NCBI RefSeq assembly: GCF_036669915.1 | Contig: NC_089320.1 | Span: forward strand, 3,030,129 to 3,094,128 | DNA length: 64,000 nt | Source: Pocillopora verrucosa | Lineage: Eukaryota > Cnidaria > Anthozoa > Scleractinia > Pocilloporidae | Reading direction: 5' to 3' | Shown here: one piece after another, positions 1 through 11,200 of the stretch | How positions within the stretch are numbered: the stretch's first letter is position 1 | Layout: each line of letters opens with the position of its first letter | Notes under the pieces: generated by a model | Told to the model about the DNA's origin: nothing | The model's database searches: none | Seen by the model: only the letters and a program-made list of their open reading frames with translations | Made by a program: the position numbers and the translations under genes

Positions 1-45
1 AATATGTTGTCATAAATTATGATGAAAAATGTATAATTTACCAAC

Positions 46-3000
46 CTCTGTAACACCTGCCATCACATCTGGGTTACCACCTTTTCCAATGGCAGAAATC
101 ATACCATTCTAAACAAATAGGAACAAAACAACAGAATCCATAAAAAACAATAAATAAATACCTCAAGCAATAGTCACAGGTCTGCAATACACAACTGCAC
201 CACACAAAATCAGAGCCTAACTTAACTGAAAGAATCTATGTTGCATTTACATTTTCTGAGAATTATGAGCTTTCAGCTCAGCGGTTTTCCCAGGATAGAA
301 GGGGGTGGACAGGCTACTCACTGGAAATTGACTCAGAGGACCCTACTCTAGGTAGGGATTTTAATGCTTGTGCACTGCCTCAGGGTCAGAACATGACCTG
401 GCTGCCATCTCAGAAGGCCATGTGAAATGGCCTCTTTGGTCTCTTGGGGTGTAATTTTGACATTCATATCATAGATACCCAAGAGTGGGAAAATTGACTT
501 TCTAACTCCTGAAAATGTCAAATAGCATTGGGGTCACCCCCTCTCCCCTTTCCACCCTGGGCCAAACCTTTGTGAGGTACTTTGCAGTACTTCGTCATAT
601 CTAACACTAGCGCAGAGGACACACCTTTATTCCCACGTCAGCCTTTATAACACCAGCAACTGCATCCACAATCAGGGCATTAGTGATGACAGTGTCCAGA
701 GCTGTGTCATTGGTGACATTTGCTGCCTGGCCCATGCCTTCCCTCAAAACCTGTAGGGAAGATAAGACATCAAACTAATGCAGCTGACGAGAATTTGTGA
801 CAAGAATGAGTGTGAAATTCTGAGAGAGATATAATGTCCTCACAACATAAAAGGTTTATATGACAAGAAGCAAAAGATCTTACTAATCCTTGGCCAAAAT
901 GGTTGTTCACAAAACTTTCTGATACTGCAAGAAGGGGTTTCACACACACATTGATACAAAAAAGAAATGATTTTACAAGGTAATTTTGATTACAAAATAA
1001 GAGCTTACCTTTCCACCTCCAAATTTAAGTTCATCTCCATACACTGTGTAATCTTTTTCCACCTCAACAATGAGACAACTGTCACCAAGACAGACCTGAT
1101 CAAGAGGAACAATAAAATTCACTTTGGCAAACATTAACATCTATAAAATAATTAACGATCCTAAACCTGTCCTAACTAGCTAGCCATATTTTCCTCCTCA
1201 ATGAAACATGCACTATTTAATGACTGGTTAATGAAAACTCTGTTTCACCTCTAATAGCAGCTCTTCAGGCTTGTAATTAATAATGGTGATAGGACTGAGT
1301 GGAGTCCACTACAGTCTATACCATAAGAGTGATCAAAAAATCGGACAATCACAAAGTGGAAGTCAAATTAATTTTGTTAATCAGGAGTATGATTACAGAC
1401 AGAATTGGACAACAAGAAGTCCTGTTACCAATTAATCAAAACTATGACAAAATTTGAAAAAGAAACTAGACTAAAACAATTAACTCTGTGAAATGCACGA
1501 CAACAGCTAGTGCACACACATATTATGTTCTGTCCACTCACACAGGTATGATGAGTTAACTATCACTCGAACTGTCCTATTACACCATCCAATTACAAGC
1601 ATGACCCCTACACTGTCCTATTAGCACTCAGTCGGCAACTAGTATCTGGGAGGCCTGGGTTTGAATCTTATTAAAGCCTACAATTGTTTTCAAATTTATT
1701 TTCTGCAGTGACTTTGATTGCAGCTCACCTGCAAGCATCATTTCTTTGTTTGTAAAATGTTTTGTTAGCAGTTCAAATCAGACAAACCTTGTCTCCAACA
1801 GTTGGGCCATAAATGTCAATGTACAGTGGTCTTGGAATAGTCACTTTACTGACACCAGCATCAAGTTTATCCTATTGTCACATGAAAACAGTTCAAGATA
1901 ATGTGATATCATAATATAATTAATCATATATGTATTATAATTATTATGTAAGATTACTGCCTCCTTAACTTTAAAGTTAAACAGCTTGTGGCCAGCAAGT
2001 GACAAGCAACTTTTTTTAATCTCTGGGTTTAATCCATGAATGAAAAAATAAAACATTAAATTGCATGGAGGTAACAAATCCTGCAATCTAACTAATGGGT
2101 TCTTAGTGTTTTACAGATGTTCCCATCTCCTGAGGTCATGGCACAGTAATCAAATGAATGTTTTTGCAAGTTTTTGTTTGGCTTTGGTTCATAAGCCTCT
2201 GGCAGCATGTTTTTGACCCTTCACACCCCAAAATCAGTAGGAATATTCTCCATACTGTTCTCTATACATGTCCTAAGGTGCTGACAAAGAGAATTTGTTT
2301 AACAATCACTAGTTTCATTAGTTGGTGATCATTTCCTTTATTCTCATGATCTCAACATTTGATTCAGTGGTGATATTGTAAGGAGAAATTAGATACCAGT
2401 CTCTCTTAGGGATCAAAGAGTTACAAGACCTCAGTCAGAGATTTTAACTGACTGGAATTTCCCAACACTGACCTCTTACTAGGTTTATTTCATGTCTTGG
2501 TCACTTGATCTTTCCCTTCAAACTCAGCGAGTTTTCTAAAGATTGATTGTTCCCAATGATTGTGTACCTCATCAGCTACAAGTAGTATGAAATATTTAAA
2601 TATTACTAAATATACAAACCTGTGGCTTATGAGCAAAACCCTTTGAAACAACCTTCTTCATGACAGTGTCCAAGTTTTCGGGCAAAGCTGGTCCATCAGT
2701 CAGTCCATTTCCTCCACGAACCACTCTAGCAAGGGGAATATTTTTATGATCAGTGGCAAACTTAACAATTATTTGAAAAGATTGGGTAAAAGGGAGAAAA
2801 ATCATGTAATTTACAAGTAGAAAAGGTTAGTTTTTATCATCTTCTATGTAAGCATCACTAAAGAAAACCCTCAACTGACCTGTTTCCAGCAATGTCAACC
2901 AGTTCAACTGTTTTGGTGTCTCCAGGTTCAAATCTAACCGCAGTACCAGCAGCAATGTTCTGTATTATTAAAAATAATCACAAATCAACAAGTTCTCAAA

Positions 3001-6000
3001 TGCAAGTGGACTTTTGATGCATTTAAATGTGAACTGGTAATTAGGGTTGGTAACATCAATTCATAGATGGATTTGAGGATGTTTAACAACACTCTTACAG
3101 TACTTAATTGAACCTTCAGATAAAATAACTAGTTATTTGTTTAAAATAAATGAGAAATTAAACAAAAATTAATATTAGCATGAAAATTTAATTTGGTACT
3201 TCAAATTTATATCAATTTTGTAACCACCAACTGAGCTTAGGACACTAAATAAAAAAGTCTAATAAAGAGAGTGAAAATAATTTAATTTTGAAAATAAATT
3301 CCAAATATTGCAAGGCAAATCAGTTGACATTTAACAAAGGCTCAGCTAGAGAGCTGAGTTTAGGATTACTAAGGAACAAATCTAATTGAATACCCAAGAT
3401 GAAGACAAGGATTTGGACCTGGAATGTTCAGCTTTCAAATCCAGTTTCTAACCACTTCCACACCTAGTGTCCATCTCTAACATATATTCAATTTGTGTTT
3501 AATTCTCCCTTGTATTTGTGGCACGTTCTCTTCTAAATGAGTTGGGAGAATTTGATATTATATCAAGATAACAACCTCAATCTGATCTTCTCAACACCTC
3601 ATTTCTGGATAATGCTGTTATATTTTAGGGAGAAGTTACATATTCATCACCTCTAAGCATAAAAGGTTAAGTACAGGTCAATCTTACCAGTCTCATACCA
3701 TAGGCAGCTGCCCTATCAAATTCTAGTTGCTTGTTGGCCTCAAGGAAATGATAATGACTTCCAACCTAGGGGTTGAAATGTGACAAAATACCAGGTTGAC
3801 ACAACATGCAGATTCCAAAATTTCATGCTATGAAAAAATACTTAAAATAAGCAAAAAATATTTCACAACAAGTACATTTTAAACACTTCATATTGAGAAG
3901 AAAAATCCAATTATGTATTTGCCAATATTTTTTTGAGTCAAACAAGTTGTCAAAAAAAACACTCAGGTCCAATAAGAAAGGGGGGAGGGAGTCTGGACCT
4001 TCTAGACCCTCCCCCCTGGATCTAACACAGACATAATTATATGACTACTAGTTTGCTATTTGTGTTTGGTTGGAGTTTCATGACAAAATTCACTTGAGCT
4101 CAGCCAGTTTAAAAAACACATTTTTTATAACATAGCTGTAGCAAATTTGTGTAGTCAAATTAAAATTTGCCACTTTTCTTCACATTCCCATTTTACATGC
4201 TGATGAAATACATTTGCACCGCAGCCCAGCAAACGGAATTTATCACATTACAACATTTCAAATTTTTCTTTGGAAATGCTATAATCTACTGATTCATGCA
4301 TCTTCTTGTTTCAATTGTATTATATATCTTGATAACTTTGCAATTGATTATTTAATTATTCAACGGACTTAATTTTATTTTATTTTATTTAACAATTGTA
4401 TTTTTATTAATGATTATCTTTGTTTAATTGTATCGGTATGTGATCCTTAGCAGAGACAGCACTTGTTTTAGAAGGGTGGCCCGCCTAGAATAGCTTGCTA
4501 ATTGCGGGTCACCTAGGACTGTGATAATATTGTATTGCTAACAAATAAAATTGAATTGAAATTGAATTGAATTGAATTGCATCAACTGTGTCTCATATAA
4601 AGATATGAAGTACTTGCTACACCTCAAGCAAATCATTATACATATGACACAAGAAGCGATTGTAAGTTTTTCATTATTTACCTCTAAATTGACAAGTGAG
4701 CAAAATATTGCCAGACATACCTGAATAGGCCGGTCACACAAGCTTGTGACTTTCAGTTTGATCGTCCTTCTCTGAGCATTGAGTAAAATGTCTCCTTTGA
4801 CTGAGGGAATCATGGCACCAGGTGAATTTCTACCACCCTTGAAAAATAACAACAAGTGGAAATCACATCAGACCACCAGATATATTTGGAGTCTAAAATC
4901 CCCCTTTGGAATTTTCTTTAATATAACAAGTCTTGTCACAAGACAAGTACATTAACTAACTCTTTAAACCCTAACAGTGATCAGCATCTAATTTCTCCTT
5001 AGAGTAACACTGCTGAATTGTTCATTAAAAACATGAGGAAAAAAGAAAATGATCACCAACTTAGTGATAAGAGGTTTTGATTGTTAAACAAATTCTCCTT
5101 GTCGGTAACAAAGGAAATGCATAGAGAAGAGTAAGGAGAATATGGATACTGATGTTAGAGTATAAAGAGTTGACCCTTTAACTCTCTAGGATCTGATTGT
5201 TAATTCTCCCCTCTGGTTGCTACACATTTCCTTGTGAATTAGTTATGAGAATGTGGTGTTAGATCAAGATGACAACATCTACCTGATAAGTCTGAGTAGT
5301 CTCGTTACCTTTTTGCTGGATAATGTATGGATATTATAGGGAGAAGCTATGTGTTAATCACTTCTGAGAGTTAAAGGATTAAAGGACACTGGAAAACTAC
5401 TAGTGAGAGAAACCTGATGAAACACAGCAAAGTAACCAACCATAAACAAGCATCCATCCTAGAGAGAGTAGCAGTACTCATAGCTGCTTCATGCCATAAA
5501 GATGCAGACAGCCTAAAGTAGTTTGGGCCATTTGGCTGAAGTTTTAACTATCAATAACTTTATACACAAATTTCTAACACTAAGTTAAGAGGATACTTGA
5601 TAACTGAGCCTTTCAAGAGTTAATTCATAAAATCAATTGGCAAGTATGCAGTTATTATAAAAAGTTAGTCTTTGAATTTCAAGACATCACTCACCATAGA
5701 CACAACATTAGCACTTGCAGATGAAAATATCTCCACTGAAGGCACTGGTAGGAAGCTTCCATAGAGAGCAAGATTCAAGTCTCCATTTTCTTGGCATATT
5801 GGACTGTGAACTGTGACCTGAGGGTAAAGCATTCGAGGATCAATGTCAGCATCTGAGCAACAGAGTACCTACCCCTCCCCTAACCCAACATTACACCTAA
5901 CTTGTTCTCAGTTGACTGTTGTTTGGTTGGGGGAGGGGTGGGTGTTTAGTTGCTTAGATATTGACACTGATCTGAATTTGAATGTTTAAAGGGATGTAAT

Positions 6001-7473
6001 AAGATATGATAGCTGACAGAATTGTAAAATGGTATACTTTTCTTATACAATGTGTGTAATGAAACAATGGTCTATTCTAGGCCAACAATGATTTCAGAAG
6101 AACATCTAACATAAAAAGACAAAATTTATTTTAATCTATAGTCAGCCACTATAAATATTTTAACCCCTTTATGCCCAAGATCTAACTGTTAATTCTCCCC
6201 TCTAGCTGCTACACATTTCCACATAAATTGGTTATAAAAATTTGGTATAAGATCAAGGTAACATTACTTCTACCTGATCAGTTTGAATATCCTCATCACC
6301 AGTTTGCTGGATGATGCGGAGAAGTTACATATTAATCGCTCACCAATTTAGTGCCATCAGGAAATGTCCCTTCCACTTGCACTTCTTCAACAAGTTCCCC
6401 TACCCCTGGTAATACTTGATTCACACCTAAAAAGGAAAAAACCTTAACCCCTCACACTCTAGCATCAGTATGCTTATTCTCTATACTGTTCGCTATGCCC
6501 TTCCTAATGTGCTGACAAGATTCCACCTGAAGTTTCCACCTGTTCATATGTGGCACAAGACAACAACGGCAGTCAGCTCAGTTGCTGAGACCAGTTTGTA
6601 ATCTTTAGGGTAGATGTTAATTTACCAATAGGGGAAAACTGACCTAAAAATTGCTTCCCAATGTTCATCAACTCTGCAACAGTCTTTCCATCACGGATGA
6701 ATTCATTGAGCTGTAATTTAAAATTTGAACAAAAACATAAACAGAGCTGAACAATGTTCACCCCTGCTAAGGACCACCCCCTTGGCTAATTTCCATATCT
6801 CAGCTCATTTGGCAAGGCTTGGAAGTTCTAAGCATTATTCAGAACTTATGGGATTTTTTGGAAATTTGGGTACTTTTGAATGAAATTTACAATGCATTTC
6901 ATTTCAATATAAACAGCCCCACATTTTAGTGTGCATCTATGCAGTTCTTGCAAAAACTATAAAAATATCTCTCTCCAGAAAAGTTAACAAGTATACTGGT
7001 GTGGATGGAAGACTTTGGTGGTGCTTTTAGAGTAAAGATGTCCTTTTCACACTCTTTGGAAGCAAAGTGTTCGCGTGGTAAGCGGGCTCACTGTGTTTGC
7101 GTAAGGAACAATCGAATGTTAGCACCTTTAGTTACAGTTAATTGGAAGGACACACATTATAAGCTCATGTAACAACAGCTTAACTTTTAGCACGTGTTCC
7201 TGTATCATACCAGTATTTCATCTAACACGACGCTTTGTTTGGGGGTTCTCACCAAAAGCCCGTACATGTTGCATTGCATGGGAACAATGCCACTCAAGCA
7301 TCACAAATTAATTTACACATGCTTGTAACCACATGGTTTTTCAGTACCTGAGAAGCGATCAGAGCCACAGTTTCGGGTAAATTAAGTTTTAAACCACGTG
7401 CAAGTCGTTTCTGAGCCAAAAACCCAGTTTGATGTATCAGAAGACCCTCTAATTCTTTTGGGCTCAACCTCAT
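46..7473 (-). CDS. Urease, fused gamma-beta-alpha type (5' part; continues past left edge)
   Basis: Nickel enzyme hydrolysing urea to ammonia and carbamate. Twelve exons are visible (high to low): 7473-7348, 6710-6644, 6426-6344, 5817-5695, 4837-4721, 3765-3688, 2959-2880, 2725-2620, 1871-1788, 1095-1009, 750-625, 108-46. All have GT-AG borders and consistent phases, giving 380 residues. The ATG at 7473 opens [17 protein letters not shown], the usual urease gamma start. The gamma domain (about residues 1-100) has [16 protein letters not shown] and FPDGTKL. The beta domain has [16 protein letters not shown] and [20 protein letters not shown]. The alpha domain begins with [29 protein letters not shown] and [20 protein letters not shown]. 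Gene order matches plant and fungal single-chain ureases. The nickel ligands, carbamylated lysine and flap cysteine lie further along and are outside the window, so activity cannot be judged here. UreD lies 813 bp upstream on the same strand. Confidence 0.96.
1640..1750 (+). repeat. tRNA-like dispersed repeat, head fragment
   Basis: It contains an A-box-like stretch (TTAGCACTCAGTCGG) and a B-box-like GGTTTGAATC, followed by text similar to that after the B-boxes at 13930 and 16070. Probably a decayed tRNA-derived SINE in a urease intron. Confidence 0.5.
2213..2424 (+). repeat. MITE-like repeat, family C (~210 bp)
   Basis: A full-length copy of the most frequent dispersed repeat here. The ends read roughly TTGACCCTTCACACC and GGATCAAAGAGTTA, so the termini are imperfect inverted repeats with TTAA-like edges. 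The body includes GATCATTTCCTTTATTCTC. Other copies (either orientation): 4962-5172, 30256-30457, 35598-35804, 37781-38030, 38216-38425, 42522-42723, 49438-49635, 51795-52006, 60665-60880, with fragments near 6444-6530, 51222-51356 and 63695-63788. No coding capacity. The TTAA-like edges hint at a piggyBac- or Kolobok-type non-autonomous element; this is inference. Confidence 0.7.
5173..5385 (+). repeat. MITE-like repeat, family D (~210 bp)
   Basis: A second abundant short repeat, starting near CCTTTAACTCTC and ending near GAGAGTTAAAGGATTAA, again imperfectly palindromic at its ends. Body signature: GATCTGATTGTTAATTCTCC. Other copies: 3455-3670, 6163-6340, 21834-22040, 36040-36230, 37280-37500 (reverse), 50370-50580 (reverse), 56722-56920, with fragments at 13377-13502 and 52010-52150. 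Families C and D have similar ends and may share a transposase source. Confidence 0.65.
5840..5975. repeat. Short inverted-repeat element, copy 1 (urease intron)
   Basis: The left arm contains CTACCCCTCCCCTAACCCAA and the right arm its approximate reverse complement (TTGGGGGAGGGGTGGGTG), with flanking GGATCAATGTCAG / TGACACTGATC. Same family as the better preserved copy at 50040-50177. Confidence 0.55.
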
Positions 7474-8286
7474 CTTGCAGTCGACAAACAATTCCAACAC
7501 GGCCAACAGGACAAGCAACAAGAAATTCCCGGTATACTTTGCGGTCTAGACTGTTACATAGTCGTGAAATACACACATTGAGACGCATAAATTTGTTTTT
7601 TTTTTTAGTTTTATTAAATCCTCATTGAAATTTTTTTACTCTGAAAATTTTTATCTCCAGATATTCGGCTGTTTAGAGAAAATTATCTGTGAGATCATAG
7701 CAAATATATGCGATGAACGGGCACGATGGATTTCGTGACGAAGATCACGAAAAGTGACAGTTAAGCGTGATCCTTCGCAGCCGTTCCCTAGGATGTCACA
7801 CAATGCTGGAGGGGAGCGTTTCAAAACATAATGTAGAGCGAAGTCGGTTGCCTAGCCTTGGATAAATTAAAAATTAGACCCCTATGTCATATTTCACACA
7901 ATCTGCACCGAGTCTACGAAGAGTTCCTTGTCATAACAGCATCACAGCCCGTGTTACGTTCTGCCGCAAGATGATACAGAAAGCCTCGAAGAACTGGGGA
8001 TGGATCCGGCGATGGTTATGGTACTTTCAGTGAAATATGTACTGCCTTTATGTGTTAATAGATTGTTGGTGTACACTTTAATCAGCGAATGCAGAACCTG
8101 CATAACATTCTTCATTTTAAAGGATTCATCTGTTAGGTAATCTTCACTCTCACTGGCTACTTAAGTTCCATGCATCCCCTTCATGACAACGAGGCCATCT
8201 TGGAAGATTTGGTCTCTTTCCCCGATGTGCCACGCCCTTACTTTACTCGTTTGAGGTATCAAATATGGGGTTGTGTTCTCTCCCGT
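7474..8286. promoter_or_regulatory. Urease upstream / UreD downstream intergenic region
   Basis: This 813 bp stretch separates the UreD stop codon from the urease ATG and must hold the urease promoter and the UreD 3' end. No open frame is continued by splice sites. A T-run sits at about 7597-7606. I see no recognisable tandem repeat or transposon end, and no convincing TATA box or motif. Confidence 0.45.
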
Positions 8287-11200
8287 CTATTTTTCCAAAG
8301 GATTACTCCCAAGCCACTCCCTTGTGTCTTCAATAACGCTTCTGAAAAAGGAGCGAGCCTACAAAAAAAGGTAAAATGACAGTAAAATTTAATTTTGAAA
8401 TTGACTCAGCATACACAACACTTCCTCGAATTTTTTGTCTAAGAGTGTGAGCATAACACAAGTCACATGAATACCTTACCGGGCAAGATTTCCACACAGC
8501 CCCATACTTCATTATGCGTACAGTTCTTGGATAAAAAGAACAATGGCAAAAACAACAGATTGCCTTAGGGACTATGGCTTCGTTTTAGACTAGTATGTGA
8601 TTATCCGGGTTCTTTCTCCCCTACGGCCAACACAAGCTCAAAAATTTTTTGTTTAGGTTTATAAAGTAAAAAAATTTAAAGAGGCAATGCATACCTGTTC
8701 TGTGCTCTGTGCTGCAAGTAGCTTTATCACTACTCCATCACATAGTGGTTGGTTTAAAACACTTGCGGAAACAGTGAAACCATCACTTGGATCTAGAGAA
8801 CACACATCGGAGGGACGATGAAAAAATATTAAATCTAGACAGCTTGAAATCTGATGTGGGGAGTTCCTGTTTGACAGGGTGTTTTCTTCTTCTCCTTTTT
8901 CTTCCTTTTTGTTTGGTTTTTTTTCTCTTCATAATTTTTTAAGCCAATGCAAGCTATTATGTAGCATACCATAAAATTTCTTAGCTCTGAGGTATTGTTA
9001 TTCTATCTTTAAAATCCATCAGTTATTTTTGCTAACATCCAGTTGGTCTAAGATGATCACATGATTTAATATGCCTTAGCTTAAACTGGAGGGTATCACC
9101 CAATGACAGGGACCATGCAGAAGGAGGGGCTGGGGGGCTTTAGCCCCACCCCCCCCCCCACCACTTTTTTGCAAAAATAAAAATAATTAAGCAAAAAATT
9201 AATTTAACAAAAATAAAGGAGCCAAAAATAACCCCCCTACTCAAGAACTTGCTGCACCGTCCCTGAGTGAACCTGCAGAGTCTTCAATCAGTTTCAATTT
9301 TAAATTACTAAGCATTAATTGGGTCTTAATTACCCAAGAAAACCTGTTTGCTCCACAGAAGAGACAACATCCTCATACAAATGTTCAACCATATTTTTAC
9401 TGGCTGTTATTTGTAGATACACACTGACAGGTATATACAGTGTACCATATACCTGATAAGCTTTTAACTTTCTCTTGAATTTTCCACTTAAGCTCTCTAA
9501 ACTGAGGTCCAATGAATACACAAGATCCAAGCACCTAAACATGAAAGGAGAATATTTTCATCAATCTATCACAGTAAATTAATTGTTCCTTTTGTTTTCT
9601 ATTCAAACTTATGCAGTGAGTGTTTTTATATAAAGCCAAAAAGTTTCAGCTGAAATTTAGCATGCATGGTTTAGTCTGACACAACCAAAACTTGTTAATT
9701 AAAAAAAAAGTGTGATCACACTTTAATTTTTTTGGTGTGTGATTCAAAGATTAGAAGTGTGAAAAAGTGTGATTTAAAGTGTGATCACACCTAGAAAGAA
9801 ATTTTTGGTGTGATTCACAATTCTAGATCACATTATCAAGCTTCTAATCACACTCTTGAGAAAAAGTCTGATTTAGAATGTGAATCATATTTCCTATAAA
9901 TTTAACTTTCTTCTGCATGGGTAACAATCCTTTTAAGGAGCCTCTTTTGCAGATTCAGTCATATTGCTTTTAAAAGTTAGGTTGGATTGCCACTGAAAAT
10001 TTTAACTATCATTGATCCCTACCTTAGTATATTCTAAAGCTTTTTGCAGAGAACACATGTTATCCTTCACATTTACAAGATCACGATCAAGCCTAATAGC
10101 ATCTCCATGTACAAGCTTTCCATCCACATAAACCTTGCTTTCACTTGCAAAACTGCAGGAGTAACAAGAATGTAAATGATGAGTGAGGATCATCAGATGA
10201 AGGGAAAATATTGTTTCATTTCCATGTTACACTGTGCAACTGTTCAGTAATAGACATTTCTAAAGAAACTGTGATGCTGTGTCAGTGGGAGAGTATAATA
10301 GGGTAATTTAGGATCATCAACTGGTTGATAACATAAATTGGCCATTGTAAAGAGTTTCAAAGCTGATGTTTCAAGTGTTAACCCTTCATCAGAGAGATAG
10401 ATTACAGATGATATCAAAATATGATATGAACAAAGTGACACAGTGCATTGATGACACAGCAACATCAGTGACATCAGTGATCCACAGTGACATGGTGACA
10501 TCAATGACACAGAGGCATCAGTGACATTAATGACACAGTGACATCAATGACAGGGTGGCATCAGTGACACACAGTGACATCAATGACACACTTGGCTGCA
10601 CCTCTCATGCCACTTTTTTGTTCTTATCACATTTTGACATCATCCATGATCTGTTACAGTCTGAACAGACCCATAGCAACAGGAAATCTATTTATTAATT
10701 AGCCTACAATTCCAAACATTATATACTAACCTGATCATTTCCCAAACTTCTCCCAGAGCAATACGTCCAGCAATTAGCCAGTCTAGCAAGATAAGGTTCG
10801 CATTTGAAGTCAGATGGAAAACCTGTAAAGAGAGATTAACGTAAAGATGTGTATTAAGTATTATAGCTTAAATCCTTAACTGAGCAACTATGTAGAAGTT
10901 CTTGTCTTTTTGTTTCATAGAGACCCTACATATGCTGCGAAAAAAAAAGGACATTAAGTCTGTACTTGAGCCAAGTGACCCATCCAGCCTCAGCTTATCC
11001 CAGTTTCCATAGCATGAAGTGACCAGGAGTAAAACTAATCCTCCCTGGATGGGATGCTAGTCCTATGCAAGGTTACCACTCATCATTTCATCAGGGAAGC
11101 CATACCCATTTATACTCCTGGGTGGAAGGAGACTCTGTGAGAGTAAGATGTTTGTCCAAGAACACAACACAATGACCCGACCAGGTCTTGAACCCAGACC

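Noticed and set aside
4538..4855. 105-residue minus-strand frame as an independent gene
   Set aside because: Only 4837-4721 is coding, as urease exon 5; the rest is intron read-through.
8170..8379. Plus-strand frame MHPLHDNEAILEDL...
   Set aside because: Antisense to the last UreD exon (8358-8287), whose frame and phase fit the UreD C-terminus. The plus frame has no recognisable homology.
10244..10510. Minus-strand 88-residue frame with SDEGLTLETSALKLFT
   Set aside because: This is the translated family A terminal repeat, seen in many copies, not a gene of its own.
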